A stretch of 64,000 nt of DNA from Angustibacter luteus (GCF_039541115.1 NZ_BAABFP010000002.1:1106747-1170746), one strand, 5' to 3'. Counted from the first letter of the stretch, positions 50,316-62,792 are shown. Numbers and translations are program-made. The notes: generated from the letters alone by a model not told the origin.

Positions 50316-51031
50316 GCCACACCGACCAGGTCACGGGTGCGGACGTCGGACACGATCTGCCCGTCGACCAGCCGCAGCTGGCGGGAGGCGTGGGCGGCGA
50401 CGTCGTCCTCGTGGGTGATCAGGACGACGGTCCGGCCCGACGCGTTGAGCTGGTCCAGGATGGCCATCACCTCGCCGCTGGAGTGGCTGTCGAGGTTCCC
50501 GGTGGGCTCGTCGGCCAGGACGAGCGCGGGCGCCATCACCAGCGCGCGGGCGATCGCCACCCGCTGCTGCTGACCGCCGGACAGCTGGTTGGGTCGGTGG
50601 TCGGCCCGGTCGGTCAGCCCGACCCGTTCGAGCGCGGCAGCGGCCCGGCGGCGGCGCTCGCTCGCCCGGACGCCGGCGTAGGTCATCGGCAGCTCGACGT
50701 TGGCGGCGGCCGACATCCGCGGGATCAGGTTGAACGACTGGAAGACGAACCCGATCCGACGTCCGCGCACCTGCGCCAGCGAGTCCTCACCCAGGTCGCT
50801 GACGTCGACGCCGTCCAGCCGGTAGCTGCCGGTGGTCGGCACGTCCAGGCAGCCGATGAGGTTCATCAGCGTCGACTTGCCCGAGCCGGAGGCCCCCATG
50901 ATCGCGACGTAGTCGCCGGCCGCGATGTCCAGGTTGATGCCGCGCAGGGCCTCGACCGCGGCGTCGCCGTGGCCGTAGACCTTGCGGACGTCGGCGAGCT
51001 CGATGACGTTCTCGCGCAGCGGTTCGCTCAC
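50312..51031 (-). CDS. MacB-like ABC transporter ATPase (LolD/MacB group)
   Basis: The 239-residue ATPase has Walker A GASGSGKSTLMN, GFVFQSFNLIPRMSAAANVE, signature LSGGQQQRVAIARAL, Walker B LVLADEPTGNLDS and the switch histidine ITHEDDVA. These match the MacB/LolD/FtsE group. The GTG start overlaps the adaptor stop as GTGA. Confidence 0.94.
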   Translation of the reverse strand: MSEPLRENVIELADVRKVYGHGDAAVEALRGINLDIAAGDYVAIMGASGSGKSTLMNLIGCLDVPTTGSYRLDGVDVSDLGEDSLAQVRGRRIGFVFQSFNLIPRMSAAANVELPMTYAGVRASERRRRAAAALERVGLTDRADHRPNQLSGGQQQRVAIARALVMAPALVLADEPTGNLDSHSSGEVMAILDQLNASGRTVVLITHEDDVAAHASRQLRLVDGQIVSDVRTRDLVGVA

Positions 51032-52269
51032 CGGGCGCCGCCGGCCGGGGCGTTGCCGTTGGTGACCAGACCCGGTCCGGCGCCGCCGCCGGGGAAGTTC
51101 CCGCCGCCGGGGAAGCCGTTGCCGGACGACGTCGACGCGGTCGCCAGGAGCACCTGCTGCCCGGCGGTCAGGCCGCTGGTGACCTCGGTGAGCTGGTCGC
51201 CCTCGAGACCGATCTCGACCGGGGTCCGGGTCTGCTGCCCGTTGGCCACCACGGTGACGGTGTGCGTGCTGCCGCCGCTGGTGATCGCTGAGCTCGGCAC
51301 GGTCAGCACGTTGGTCTTGCTGCCGGTCGTCACGGTCACGGTCGCGCTCTGCCCGGACCGCAGGCCCTTCGGCAGGGTCGGCAGGCTCACGGTGACCGCG
51401 TAGCTGACCACGTTGTTCGCGGTGGTCGGGGTCGGGGCGACCGAGGTGACCTTGCCGGTGACCGGCGTGCCCTCGGCGGCGTTGAAGACGGTGGTGGCGA
51501 CCTGGCCCACCTTGAGGGCCATGGCGTCGGCCTCGGCGAACGAGGCGGACACCTCCATCCTGGTCAGGTCGGCGATCGTGAACAGACCGGACGTCGTGTC
51601 GGAGCCGGTGCTCGAGCCGTTCCCGCTGGACCCGCCCGACGAACCGCCGACGGTCCCGTTCACGGTCAGCACGGTGCCGGCGCGGGGGCTGCGCAGCGTG
51701 GCGCCGGCGAGGGCGGTCTGCGCGGACTCGAGGTCGCTCTCAGCCTGCAGGCGGCTCGCCCGGGCCGACGCGAGCTGGGCGGACGCCGACGAGACCGAGG
51801 TCGCGGACGACTGCTGGCTCTGGCCGTTCTGGCTGGTGCTGGCCGTGTCGTCCGCGGAGCTCTCGGCGTCCACGGCGTCGTCGTAGCCCTCCACCGCGGC
51901 GGAGTACTGGTCCTGGGCGGCGTCCAGCTTGGCCTGCGCGACGTCCACCGCGGTCTGCAGCTGGTCGGTGTCCAGGGTGGCGAGCACCTGACCCTTCTTC
52001 ACCGTCTGCCCGACCTTCGCCTTGATGCTCGCGATGGTGCCGCTGCTGGTGAACGAGACCTCGGAGGTCGAGGTCGGCGCACTGGTGCCGGTGGCGCTCA
52101 CGGTGGCGCTGACGTCGCCGGTGGACACGGTCGCGGTGCGCGCGGTCGAGGCCGTCGCCGTCCCCCCGTCCCCGTGCAGCACAAGGAATCCGATGACGAG
52201 GGCGATGACGAGGACGGCGGCGATAGACAGGTTGACCGTGGCCACCCGCCCGGGACGTGGAAGCTTCAT
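51028..52269 (-). CDS. HlyD/MacA-like periplasmic adaptor
   Basis: The 413-residue product has one N-terminal membrane anchor (LSIAAVLVIALVIGFLVL), biotinyl-lipoyl halves (SFTSSGTIASIKAKVGQTVK and TLRSPRAGTVLTVNGTVG), a helical hairpin between them rich in Ala/Ser/Gln, and beta-barrel segments up to VEIGLEGDQLTEVTSGL. The C-terminus is Gly/Pro-rich. It is first of the three coupled genes and divergent from the LacI gene. In a Gram-positive it likely couples the transporter to the cell surface. Confidence 0.88.
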   Translation of the reverse strand: MKLPRPGRVATVNLSIAAVLVIALVIGFLVLHGDGGTATASTARTATVSTGDVSATVSATGTSAPTSTSEVSFTSSGTIASIKAKVGQTVKKGQVLATLDTDQLQTAVDVAQAKLDAAQDQYSAAVEGYDDAVDAESSADDTASTSQNGQSQQSSATSVSSASAQLASARASRLQAESDLESAQTALAGATLRSPRAGTVLTVNGTVGGSSGGSSGNGSSTGSDTTSGLFTIADLTRMEVSASFAEADAMALKVGQVATTVFNAAEGTPVTGKVTSVAPTPTTANNVVSYAVTVSLPTLPKGLRSGQSATVTVTTGSKTNVLTVPSSAITSGGSTHTVTVVANGQQTRTPVEIGLEGDQLTEVTSGLTAGQQVLLATASTSSGNGFPGGGNFPGGGAGPGLVTNGNAPAGGAR

Positions 52270-52365
52270 GACGGGAAGGATGACGAGCGTTCCTGTGCAG
52301 GACCTGTGAACGTCCGGTGTGCGGGCTGTCGATCTCGCCGCGAGCCACAGGCCGTCCCAGGGCCC

Positions 52366-52381
52366 TACACTCCGGCACGTG
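52366..52381 (+). promoter_or_regulatory. Candidate leaderless promoter of the LacI gene
   Basis: TACACT (52366-52371) lies exactly 7 bases before the GTG at 52379. No ribosome site lies between. Confidence 0.5.
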
Positions 52382-53407
52382 CGAGATCACAGCGGAGCGC
52401 CCGGCCTGCCCACGCTGGAGTCCGTGGCGGCCTTGGCCGGGGTGTCCCGGGCGACCGCCGGGCGGGTGCTGTCCGGGTCGCCGCGGGTCAGTGAGTCGGC
52501 GAAGAAGGCCGTGCTGGACGCGGCGGCCGAGCTGTCGTACGTGACCAACCGGGCCGCGCGGTCGCTGGTCACCCGGCGCAGCGACTCCATCGCGTTCGTG
52601 GTGTCCGAGTCCGAGGAGCGGCTGTTCCAGGACCCGTTCTTCCCGGCCGTGCTGCGCGGGGCGCACCGCGCCGTGTCGGACCAGAGCGTCCAGCTCGTCT
52701 TCGTCGTGCTGGCCAACCAGGCCGAGCACGAGCAGTTCTTCCGGTTCGCCGCGGGCGGCCACGTGGACGGCGCGATGTTCGTCTCGCTGCACGGCGACGA
52801 CCCGCTGCCGACCCGGTTGCGCGAGGTGGGCATCCCGGTGGTGCTGAGCGGCCGCCCCTTCCGCCCCGACGACGACATCCCGAACGTGGACGCCGACAAC
52901 CTGACCGGCGCCGAGCTGGCGACCCAGGCCCTGCTGGACGTCGGCTGCACCCGCCTGGCCACGATCACCGGGCCGCTGGACATGCCGGCCGCGCAGGACC
53001 GGCTGGCCGGCTACGAGGCCGGGTTGCGAGCCGCCGGCCGCAAGGTCGCCACGAGCCGGACCATGCAGTCCGACTTCACCACCGAGGGCGGCTTCGACGC
53101 AATGAACCACCTACTGCGGCAACGCTTCTCGCCGGACGGCGTGTTCGCGGCGAACGACCAGATGGCGGTCGGCGCGATGCGGGCGATCCGCGAGGCCGGG
53201 CTCTCCGTGCCGGGCGACGTCCGGGTGGTCGGCTTCGACGACAGCCCGCTGGCCACCGCCGCCCACCCGCCGCTGACGTCGGTGCGCCAACCCATGGAGC
53301 AGCTCGGTCGCGAGATGGCGCTGCTGCTGCTGGCCCTGGTCAACGGCGACCCGGTGTCGACGTCCGTGATGCTGCCCACCGAGCTCGTCGTCCGCGAGAC
53401 CACGTAG
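52379..53407 (+). CDS. LacI-family repressor, CebR-like
   Basis: The product has 342 residues from the GTG at 52379. The N-terminal HTH and hinge are TLESVAALAGVSRATAGRVL, then SGSPRVSESAKKAVLDAAAE. The sugar-binding core follows, with VDADNLTGAELATQALLDVG and DGVFAANDQMAVGAMRAIRE. An earlier ATG adds unrelated residues. It lies directly upstream of a beta-glucoside-type operon whose promoter carries two GAGAGCGCTCTC palindromes. These resemble the CebR site (TGGGAGCGCTCCCA) known from Streptomyces, so it probably represses that operon until a cello-oligosaccharide or similar sugar binds. Confidence 0.88.
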   Translation: MRDHSGAPGLPTLESVAALAGVSRATAGRVLSGSPRVSESAKKAVLDAAAELSYVTNRAARSLVTRRSDSIAFVVSESEERLFQDPFFPAVLRGAHRAVSDQSVQLVFVVLANQAEHEQFFRFAAGGHVDGAMFVSLHGDDPLPTRLREVGIPVVLSGRPFRPDDDIPNVDADNLTGAELATQALLDVGCTRLATITGPLDMPAAQDRLAGYEAGLRAAGRKVATSRTMQSDFTTEGGFDAMNHLLRQRFSPDGVFAANDQMAVGAMRAIREAGLSVPGDVRVVGFDDSPLATAAHPPLTSVRQPMEQLGREMALLLLALVNGDPVSTSVMLPTELVVRETT

Positions 53408-53518
53408 CCCCGATTCCGCACCATTCGCGCTTCCCGTGGCTATGCGTGCCGGAATACCCCGTGTAGCGCGATGGGTGCGCGGGAGCGGCGCCGTGATGAA
53501 TTTGTTGTCCGCCACACC

Positions 53519-53548
53519 TTGACACCGCTAGTCCCCGGACGCGAGTAT
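53519..53548 (+). promoter_or_regulatory. Candidate promoter of the sugar uptake and beta-glucosidase operon
   Basis: TTGACA (53519-53524), a perfect -35 box, is followed after 18 bases by GAGTAT (53543-53548). Transcription would start near 53555, just before the first operator palindrome. Confidence 0.6.
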
Positions 53549-53559
53549 TCCGGCCAGCG

Positions 53560-53573
53560 TGAGAGCGCTCTCA
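53560..53573. promoter_or_regulatory. LacI/CebR-like operator 1
   Basis: TGAGAGCGCTCTCA is a perfect 14-bp palindrome with the central CG pair typical of LacI-family operators. It sits at about +5 of the proposed transcript. Confidence 0.8.
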
Positions 53574-53580
53574 TCAAGTG

Positions 53581-53594
53581 CGAGAGCGCTCTCA
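53581..53594. promoter_or_regulatory. LacI/CebR-like operator 2
   Basis: CGAGAGCGCTCTCA contains a perfect 12-bp palindrome identical to the core of operator 1. The two centres are 21 bp apart, two turns of DNA, so two repressor dimers would lie on one face. Confidence 0.8.
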
Positions 53595-53661
53595 TATCGC
53601 ACACGTTCAAGGACGAACACGTTCAACGACGAACGGCCCTCGGGCCAGAAGGAGCACAACG

Positions 53662-54963
53662 ATGCACCTGCGACGTCCGGCGACCGCGGTAGCGGCCGCG
53701 ACGATCTGCGTGGCCCTGGGCCTCACTGCCTGCGGAAGCGACAGCGACGACTCGGCAACGGGCTCGACCCCGGGGGGCAAGACCACCCTCACGGTGAGCC
53801 TCTTCGGCACCTTCGGGTACAAGGAGGCCGGGCTGTTCGACAAGTACCAGGCCGACCACCCCGAGATCACCATCAAGTACGACTCCACCGAGCAGGAGAA
53901 GAACTACTGGACCGCGCTGCAGACCAAGCTCGCCTCAGGCAGCGGCGCCTCGGACGTGCAGGCCATCGAGGTCGGCCGGATCACCGACGTCGCGCAGAAC
54001 CAGGGCGACAAGTGGCTGGACCTCAAGGGCACCAGCGCCGGCGCGCAGGTCGCCAGCTACCCGGCGTGGAAGGAGGCGGCCGCCACCACGAAGGACGGCG
54101 CCGTCCTGGGTCTCGGCACCGACATCGGCCCGACGGGCATCTGCTACCGCACCGACCTGATGAAGGCCGCCGGACTGCCCTCCGACCCGGCCGAGCTGGC
54201 CACCAAGCTCACCTCGTGGGACGACTACATCGCCATGGGTGAGCAGTTCAAGTCCAAGGCCCCCAAGGGCGCCGCCTGGACGGACGCCGCCGGCGGGCTC
54301 TACAACGTCGTGGTCTCCACCGAGTCCAAGATCTACTACGACGAGTCGGGCCAGCTGATCTGGAACACCAACCCCGCCGTCAAGCACGCCTACGACCTCG
54401 CCGCCAAGGCCGGCCAGGACGGTCTGACCGCCAAGCTGGGCCAGTTCACCCCCGAGTGGGACTCCGGCTTCGGCAAGGGCTCGTTCGCCACGATCGCCTG
54501 CCCGTCCTGGATGATCGGCTACATCAAGGGCAAGGCCGGCGACGCCGGCAGCGGCAAGTGGAACGTCACGACGCTGCCCGGCGGCGTGGGCGGCAACTGG
54601 GGCGGCGCCTACCTTTCGATCCCGAAGCAGAGCAAGCACCAGAAGCAGGCCGCTGACCTGATCAAGTGGCTGACCGACCCCGAGCAGCAGGCCACGGTCT
54701 TCAACAAGGTCGGCAACTTCCCGTCCAACAAGGGCGCGTTCACGCTGGTCGCCGACACCAAGGACGACTACTTCAGCGGGGCCGCCATCGGCAAGGTGTT
54801 CGGTGACATCGCCGCCTCCGCGCCGACCCAGATCCACGGCAAGGACGACGGCACGATCCAGAACCAGATCAGCACCGCGCTCCAGTCGGTCGAGACGAAC
54901 CACGTCGCGCCGGACAAGGCGTGGGCCACCCTGAACGACACGCTCAAGAACCAGCTCGGCTGA
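53662..54963 (+). CDS. Sugar ABC transporter substrate-binding lipoprotein (CebE-like)
   Basis: AAGGAG lies 8 bases before the ATG at 53662. The 433-residue product has a lipoprotein signal (TICVALGLTACGSDSDD) and a family 1 solute-binding fold: TLTVSLFGTFGYKEAGLFDK, VQAIEVGRITDVAQNQ, FATIACPSWMIGYIKGKAG and PEQQATVFNKVGNFPSN. It delivers an oligosaccharide to the two permeases that follow. The pairing with a GH1 enzyme suggests cellobiose or a related beta-glucoside. Confidence 0.93.
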   Translation: MHLRRPATAVAAATICVALGLTACGSDSDDSATGSTPGGKTTLTVSLFGTFGYKEAGLFDKYQADHPEITIKYDSTEQEKNYWTALQTKLASGSGASDVQAIEVGRITDVAQNQGDKWLDLKGTSAGAQVASYPAWKEAAATTKDGAVLGLGTDIGPTGICYRTDLMKAAGLPSDPAELATKLTSWDDYIAMGEQFKSKAPKGAAWTDAAGGLYNVVVSTESKIYYDESGQLIWNTNPAVKHAYDLAAKAGQDGLTAKLGQFTPEWDSGFGKGSFATIACPSWMIGYIKGKAGDAGSGKWNVTTLPGGVGGNWGGAYLSIPKQSKHQKQAADLIKWLTDPEQQATVFNKVGNFPSNKGAFTLVADTKDDYFSGAAIGKVFGDIAASAPTQIHGKDDGTIQNQISTALQSVETNHVAPDKAWATLNDTLKNQLG

Positions 54964-54978
54964 CCGGGCCTGTCTGAC

Positions 54979-56025
54979 GTGTCGTCTGCAGCCGCGGCCG
55001 GGGCCTCGCCCGACACCGCCTCGAGCACCGCCAGCACGGCCTCGGGCGGCTCGGGCGAGGGCCCGTCGTCGCAGGACGCTCCCCCACCCGCATCCGTGCG
55101 GGTGGGGGAGCGGCGGCGTCGCACCTGGCGCCAGCGAGCCTTCCGCTTCGAGGCGAAGGCCGCCCCCTACGCCTACGTGTCGCCGTTCTTCCTGATCTTC
55201 GCCGCCTTCGGGCTGTTCCCCCTGGTCAACACCGTCTGGATCAGCCTGCACGAGTACAAGCTCGGCTCGGAGATGACCTGGATCGGCCTGGACAACTTCC
55301 GCTGGTTGTTCAGCAACCCGCTGTTCTACAACGCGCTCTGGAAGACCTTCACCATCGGCGTCCTGTCGACGGTGCCGCAGCTGCTGCTGGCCCTCGCGCT
55401 GGCGCACCTGCTCAACTACTCGATGCGGGTCCGCACGTTCTTCCGGGTCTCGATGATCACGCCGTACGCGACGTCCGTCGCCGCGGCCACCCTGGTGTTC
55501 TCCGAGCTGTTCGCCCGCGACGCCGGCTTCGCCAACTGGATCCTGTCCTGGTTCGGCGTCGGCCCGGTCGACTGGCGCAACGGCAACTGGACGGCGCAGG
55601 TCGCCATCGCGATCATCGTCACCTGGCGCTGGACCGGCTACAACGCGCTGATCTACCTCGCCGGCATGCAGTCCATCTCGCAGGACCTCTACGAGGCCGC
55701 GGCGATCGACGGCGCGAGCCGCTGGCAGCAGTTCCGCCACGTGACGTTGCCGGGACTGCGGCCGACCATCCTGTTCACCATCGTGGTGTCCACGATCGGC
55801 GCGACCCAGCTGTTCGGCGAGCCGCTGCTGTTCGGCAACGGCAGCGCGGACGGCGGTGCCGTGCACCAGTACCAGACCATCGGCCTGTTCATGTACCAGC
55901 AGGGCTGGCAGTACCTGCAGCTGGGCAAGGCGGCCGCCGTCGCCTGGGTGACCTTCCTGATCATCGTGGTGCTGGTGCTGTTCAACACCGCGATCGTCCG
56001 TTGGCGCACGAGGAGTGAGCGATGA
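54979..56025 (+). CDS. Sugar ABC transporter permease (CebF-like)
   Basis: The 348-residue reading from the GTG at 54979 starts with about 45 low-complexity residues ([20 protein letters not shown]). Six membrane helices then begin at [20 protein letters not shown]. The permease signature is [20 protein letters not shown], the EAA loop. No good ribosome site precedes 54979. An in-frame GTG at 55096 is inside a strong hairpin and gives a normal length, so the true start is uncertain. It couples to the next permease (ATGA). Confidence 0.88.
   Translation: MSSAAAAGASPDTASSTASTASGGSGEGPSSQDAPPPASVRVGERRRRTWRQRAFRFEAKAAPYAYVSPFFLIFAAFGLFPLVNTVWISLHEYKLGSEMTWIGLDNFRWLFSNPLFYNALWKTFTIGVLSTVPQLLLALALAHLLNYSMRVRTFFRVSMITPYATSVAAATLVFSELFARDAGFANWILSWFGVGPVDWRNGNWTAQVAIAIIVTWRWTGYNALIYLAGMQSISQDLYEAAAIDGASRWQQFRHVTLPGLRPTILFTIVVSTIGATQLFGEPLLFGNGSADGGAVHQYQTIGLFMYQQGWQYLQLGKAAAVAWVTFLIIVVLVLFNTAIVRWRTRSER
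55078..55111 (+). other. Perfect 15-bp hairpin with TCCG loop at the 5' end of the permease gene
   Basis: GCTCCCCCACCCGCA (55078-55092) pairs perfectly with 55097-55111 across the 4-base loop TCCG. It lies about 115 bases after the binding-protein stop. Stem-loops after binding-protein genes often protect the upstream mRNA and lower permease output. Here it would lie in the permease leader or its first codons. Confidence 0.75.
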
Positions 56026-56921
56026 CCACCATGCCGGTCCCCCCGGCCTCCAGCGGTGCGCCGCCGATGCTCACCGTCGGCAAACCACGCCGCCGGCGTC
56101 GCGGCACGCACCAGGCCGGACCGATCACCTACCTGCTGCTGGTCATCACCGCGGCGATCTTCATCCTGCCCTTCTACTACATGCTCGTCGGGGCCAGCCG
56201 GACCATGTCCGAGATCGCCCAGGTACCGCCGCCGCTGACGCCGGGGGGCAACCTCTGGCACAACATCCAGGCGGCGCTCGAGCAGCAGAACATCGGCAAG
56301 GCCCTGATCAACTCGGTCGTGGTGTCCGGCTGCGTCACGGTGAGCACGGTGCTCTTCTGCACCCTGGCCGGCTTCGCCTTCGCCAAGATGCGGTTCCGCG
56401 GCAGCGCCGTGCTGTTCGCGATCGCGGTGGCCACGATGATGATCCCGCCGACGCTGGGCGTCGTCCCGCTGTACAAGATCATGGCGACCCTGCACCTGAC
56501 CGCGAAGCTGGGTTCAGTGATCTTGCCGTCCCTGGTCAGCGCCTTCGGGGTGTTCTTCATGCGCCAGTTCCTGCTGCAGGCCGTCCCGGACGAGCTGCTC
56601 GAGGCCGCCCGGGTCGACGGCGCGACGTCCACCCGCACCTTCATCTCGATCGTGCTGCCGATCGCCCGGCCCGGGATGGCGGTGCTGGCGATGCTCACGT
56701 TCATGGCGTCCTGGAACGACTTCTTCTGGCCGATCATCGCGCTGAACTCGACCAACCCGACCGTGCAGGTGGCGCTGAACAACCTCGGCGGCGGCTACGT
56801 CCCGGACCAGTCGATCATCCTGGCCGGGACGCTGATCGGCACCCTGCCCGTGTTCCTCGTCTTCGTCCTGCTGGGCCGTCAGGTGGTCAGCGGCATCATC
56901 GCCGGAGCGGTCAAGGGATGA
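56022..56921 (+). CDS. Sugar ABC transporter permease (CebG-like)
   Basis: The 299-residue product has six helices from [20 protein letters not shown] and the EAA loop [20 protein letters not shown] followed by LPIARPG. The basic N-terminus ([12 protein letters not shown]) is cytosolic. It pairs with the first permease. The stop overlaps the beta-glucosidase start as ATGA. No ATPase gene lies in the operon, so a shared MsiK-type ATPase elsewhere is likely, as known for CebEFG. Confidence 0.92.
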   Translation: MTTMPVPPASSGAPPMLTVGKPRRRRRGTHQAGPITYLLLVITAAIFILPFYYMLVGASRTMSEIAQVPPPLTPGGNLWHNIQAALEQQNIGKALINSVVVSGCVTVSTVLFCTLAGFAFAKMRFRGSAVLFAIAVATMMIPPTLGVVPLYKIMATLHLTAKLGSVILPSLVSAFGVFFMRQFLLQAVPDELLEAARVDGATSTRTFISIVLPIARPGMAVLAMLTFMASWNDFFWPIIALNSTNPTVQVALNNLGGGYVPDQSIILAGTLIGTLPVFLVFVLLGRQVVSGIIAGAVKG

Positions 56922-58456
56922 GCAGGTTCGCGCAGCCCGACCCCGCAGTCGTACCGTCTTCCGTAGCACCTCCGGCAGAGATGAGGCATCCCGTGGTCTT
57001 CACGTCCGCGCACAGCACGTCCACCCCCCAGGACGACGAGGGTGGGCGTCGCTTCCCCCCGGACTTCGCGTGGGGTTCGGCCACGGCGTCGTACCAGATC
57101 GAGGGGGCGGTCGCCGAGGGCGGGCGGACGCCGTCGATCTGGGACACGTTCAGCCACACCCCGGGCAAGGTGCAGGACGGCGACACCGGCGACGTGGCCG
57201 TCGACCACTACCACCGGTTCCGCGAGGACGTCGCGATCATGCGCGAGCTCGGCCTCACGACGTACCGGATGTCGGTCGCCTGGCCGCGGATCACCCCGGA
57301 CGTCGGCCCGGACGCCCTCGGCCCGGTGAACGAGGAGGGGCTCGCCTTCTACCGCGAGCTGGTCGCCGAGCTGGTCGCCGCGGGCATCGAGCCCGCCGTC
57401 ACGCTGTACCACTGGGACCTGCCGCAGGCCCTCGAGGACGCGGGCGGCTGGACCGACCGGCGCACCGCGGAGCGCTTCGCCGAGTACGCGGTCGTCGTGG
57501 CGCAGGCCCTGTCCCCCGAGGTCCCCACCTACATCACGCTCAACGAGCCCTGGTGCTCGGCCTACCTCGGCTACGCCAGCGGCGTGCACGCACCGGGCCG
57601 GCAGGACCCGGCGGCCGCGCTGGCCGCCGTGCACCACCTGAACCTGGCCCACGGGCTGGCCACGACGGCCATCCGCGCTGCCGTGCCGGACGCCCGGATC
57701 GGCCTGACGCTCAACCTCGCGTGGGTGCACTCGGAGGCCGGTGACCCGGCGGACGACGACGCCGTGCGCCGCGTGGACGGCCTGCAGAACCGCGTCTTCC
57801 TGGACCCCGTCCTCGAGGGCCGCTACCCCGACGACGTCCTGGCCGACACCGCCGCCGTCACCGACTGGTCGTTCATCCAGGACGGCGACCTCGACCTGGT
57901 GCACCAGGTGCCCGACGTGCTGGGGGTCAACTACTACTCCCCGACGGTCGTCCGGCACTGGGACGGCTCGCGCCCCCGCCAGATCGCGGACGGGCACGGC
58001 CTGACCGTGGCCACGCCGTGGATCGCCTGCGACGAGGTGGAGTTCCCCGAGCAGCCCGGCCTGCACACGGAGATGGGCTGGCCGATCGACGCCCGCGGCC
58101 TGACCGAGCTGCTGGTGCGCATGCACCGCGAGCACCCCGGCCTGGACCTCATGGTCACGGAGAACGGCGCCGCCTTCCCCGACGTGCTGGCCGACGACGG
58201 CGGCGTGCACGACCAGGACCGCATCGACTACCTGCGCGACCACCTCGGCGCGGTGCTGGACGCGATCGAGCAGGGCGCGCCGGTCCGCGGGTACTTCCTG
58301 TGGTCGCTGTTGGACAACTTCGAGTGGTCCTTCGGGTACTCCAAGCGGTTCGGCATCGTGCACATCGACTACGACACCCAGGTGCGCACGCTGAAGGACA
58401 GCGCACGCTGGTACTCCCAGGTCGTGCGGTCGGGCGGGGCGCTACCGCACCAGTGA
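56918..58456 (+). CDS. GH1 beta-glucosidase
   Basis: This 512-residue glycoside hydrolase family 1 enzyme has a normal barrel: [35 protein letters not shown], acid/base E210 in TLNEPWC, nucleophile E415 in VTENGAA, and [20 protein letters not shown]. The first 45 residues are a weakly conserved tail, and no signal peptide is seen, so the enzyme probably acts inside the cell on imported glucosides. It ends the operon and overlaps the convergent GGDEF gene by 15 bases. Confidence 0.95.
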   Translation: MSRFAQPDPAVVPSSVAPPAEMRHPVVFTSAHSTSTPQDDEGGRRFPPDFAWGSATASYQIEGAVAEGGRTPSIWDTFSHTPGKVQDGDTGDVAVDHYHRFREDVAIMRELGLTTYRMSVAWPRITPDVGPDALGPVNEEGLAFYRELVAELVAAGIEPAVTLYHWDLPQALEDAGGWTDRRTAERFAEYAVVVAQALSPEVPTYITLNEPWCSAYLGYASGVHAPGRQDPAAALAAVHHLNLAHGLATTAIRAAVPDARIGLTLNLAWVHSEAGDPADDDAVRRVDGLQNRVFLDPVLEGRYPDDVLADTAAVTDWSFIQDGDLDLVHQVPDVLGVNYYSPTVVRHWDGSRPRQIADGHGLTVATPWIACDEVEFPEQPGLHTEMGWPIDARGLTELLVRMHREHPGLDLMVTENGAAFPDVLADDGGVHDQDRIDYLRDHLGAVLDAIEQGAPVRGYFLWSLLDNFEWSFGYSKRFGIVHIDYDTQVRTLKDSARWYSQVVRSGGALPHQ

Positions 58457-60085
58457 GCTGAGGCCACCGGACAGGCCGCCGCCGCGCTTGCCGGCGTACA
58501 GGTCCTGGTCGGCTCGGCGGTAGGTGCCGAGCCGGCCCCCGGGCCCGGTCTCGCCGTCTTCGTGCGACCCGCCGACGCTCCAGCCGCTGCTGACCCGCAC
58601 CTGCACGCCGACGGCGAGCGTCGACCACGGGTAGCCCTGCACGCGGTCGCCGATGCGCCGGGCCCGCTCCTCCAGAGCAGCTGGGTGCGCCATCCGCGGC
58701 ACCAGGACCGCGAACTCGTCGCCGCCGAGGCGCACCGAGACGTCGCCGGCCTCCTCGCACTCACGCAGCACGCCGGCGAGCGCCCGCAGGACGTCGTCCC
58801 CGATCGCGTGGCCGTACGTGTCGTTGACGCCCTTGAAGTCGTCGACGTCCACCAGCAGCAGACCGGACGGCGACCCGACGGTGTCGACGCCCGAGAGCCA
58901 GTCGTCGAACACCCGCCGGTTGCTCAGCCCGGTCAGCGGGTCGGTGGAGGCGGCGTGCACGAGCCGCTCACGCTCGGTCCGGCCGCGGGCCACCCGGATC
59001 TGGGCGTAGGCCGCGGCCAGGACGGCCCGCCGCGACTCCCAGCTGCTCCGCACGACGAGCTTGGCGTGGTCGCTCTGGGCCTGCAGGGCGCGCGTCTGCT
59101 GAGGGCGGACGGGCAGCCGGAGCGGGCTGGACGTCGAACCGGCCAGCACCTGCGCCCGGACCCACGCGGGGAACGTGGACGACGAGGAGGACGGAGCGAT
59201 CGTGCCGGTCGGGGTGAGCAGGTCACGGGCGGCGAGCCGGGCGTCGCGCACCTCTCGGCGGTGGCCGGCCCGGCGGTAGCGGGCCAGCACCCAGGCGGCC
59301 TCGACCATCGGGAGCATCTGGGTGTCGCCGTCGCGGCGCAGCGCCTCGATGTTCGAGACGACCACGTCGTCGTCCGGCACGTCGACCCCGGTGAGCAAGC
59401 CGATCACGCACGCGCAGGACTCGCGGACCTGCGACCACAGCGCGGGCATGGGCGTGTCGCGGGCCAGGGCGAGGGCGGCGTGCGCGCGCTCCAGCTGGCG
59501 GGTCGCCTCGACGTCGTCGCCGACCTCGACCAGCGCCAGCGCCCACTCGACCCGGATCAGGACCGGGTTCACCGCGAGCGCGGCCTGCATGACGGGCTTG
59601 GGGTCGCGGCGCCCGGCCTGGGTGGCCAGCTCGTACAGCTCGTCGGTGAGCTCCCACAGCCGCAGGCTGTTGTAGGCGGCGGCGATGATCGTGTAGCCGG
59701 TCGCCCGGTCCTGTGCCGGGAGCTCCTCGTCGTCCAGGATCACCATCGCGTTGGCGGCGTCCTCGAGCATCTGCCGGGTGTCGCCGTGCAGGTTGCGCAG
59801 GACGCCGCGCACGCCCAGGGCACAGGCCACCAGGGCGAGCTGCGAGGTGCGTCGGGACTGGGCCATCAGGTCCTCGACGCGGGCGTCGGTGCGGGCGTCC
59901 GGCCCGTGCACGAGGTCGTGCACGACGGCGACGAGCTGCAGCACGAGGTCCACGCGGTTCCAGGCGTGCCTGCGCGCCACCTGCTGGGCGTGCACCACTT
60001 CGGCGAGTGCGCCCCGCGGGTCCTCCGCCTGGACACCTTCGAGCAGGTCGTACGCCCGCCGATAGGCCCGCTGCTCGTCGTCCAC
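58442..60085 (-). CDS. Diguanylate cyclase-like GGDEF protein with helical N-terminus
   Basis: From the GTG at 60085, with AAGGA about 6 bases upstream, the product has 547 residues. About 350 residues are helical, TPR-like and without membrane segments. The GGDEF domain then reads [38 protein letters not shown] and [14 protein letters not shown]. The active site is intact, but the RxxD inhibitory site is replaced (EAGD), unlike the paralogue at 29879. It probably makes c-di-GMP without product inhibition. The earlier in-frame start adds unrelated residues. Confidence 0.88.
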   Translation of the reverse strand: MDDEQRAYRRAYDLLEGVQAEDPRGALAEVVHAQQVARRHAWNRVDLVLQLVAVVHDLVHGPDARTDARVEDLMAQSRRTSQLALVACALGVRGVLRNLHGDTRQMLEDAANAMVILDDEELPAQDRATGYTIIAAAYNSLRLWELTDELYELATQAGRRDPKPVMQAALAVNPVLIRVEWALALVEVGDDVEATRQLERAHAALALARDTPMPALWSQVRESCACVIGLLTGVDVPDDDVVVSNIEALRRDGDTQMLPMVEAAWVLARYRRAGHRREVRDARLAARDLLTPTGTIAPSSSSSTFPAWVRAQVLAGSTSSPLRLPVRPQQTRALQAQSDHAKLVVRSSWESRRAVLAAAYAQIRVARGRTERERLVHAASTDPLTGLSNRRVFDDWLSGVDTVGSPSGLLLVDVDDFKGVNDTYGHAIGDDVLRALAGVLRECEEAGDVSVRLGGDEFAVLVPRMAHPAALEERARRIGDRVQGYPWSTLAVGVQVRVSSGWSVGGSHEDGETGPGGRLGTYRRADQDLYAGKRGGGLSGGLSSLVR

Positions 60086-60202
60086 GCCCGTCCTTCTGCT
60101 CCGTCGCGGCCGGTCTGGTCGCTTGACCTGATGATCGGCAGGTGAGGTCGGCACCTTGACGTGCTGGCGCGGTTCGGGAACCGCGAGGCGTTCGTGAACT
60201 GC

Positions 60203-60238
60203 GAGGCGGCGCGCACCCTGCTGGGTGCGCGCCGCCTC
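60203..60238 (-). terminator. Strong hairpin after clpC
   Basis: A perfect 16-bp stem (60203-60218 with 60223-60238) closes a 4-base loop. It starts 26 bases past the clpC stop on the minus strand and precedes the GGDEF gene. No T-run is present. Confidence 0.75.
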
Positions 60239-60263
60239 GGGCGTGCTGGGTGGCTCGGCCGGC

Positions 60264-62792
<2,529 letters not shown>

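Noticed and set aside
47823-50573. A 916-residue open frame on the plus strand
   Set aside because: It lies opposite argA, the DUF5666-like gene and the MacB-like genes, all with clear family motifs. Its content is repetitive and arginine-rich.
53935-55866. A 643-residue open frame on the minus strand
   Set aside because: It is antisense to the sugar-binding protein and permease genes, which have signal, motif and ribosome-site support.
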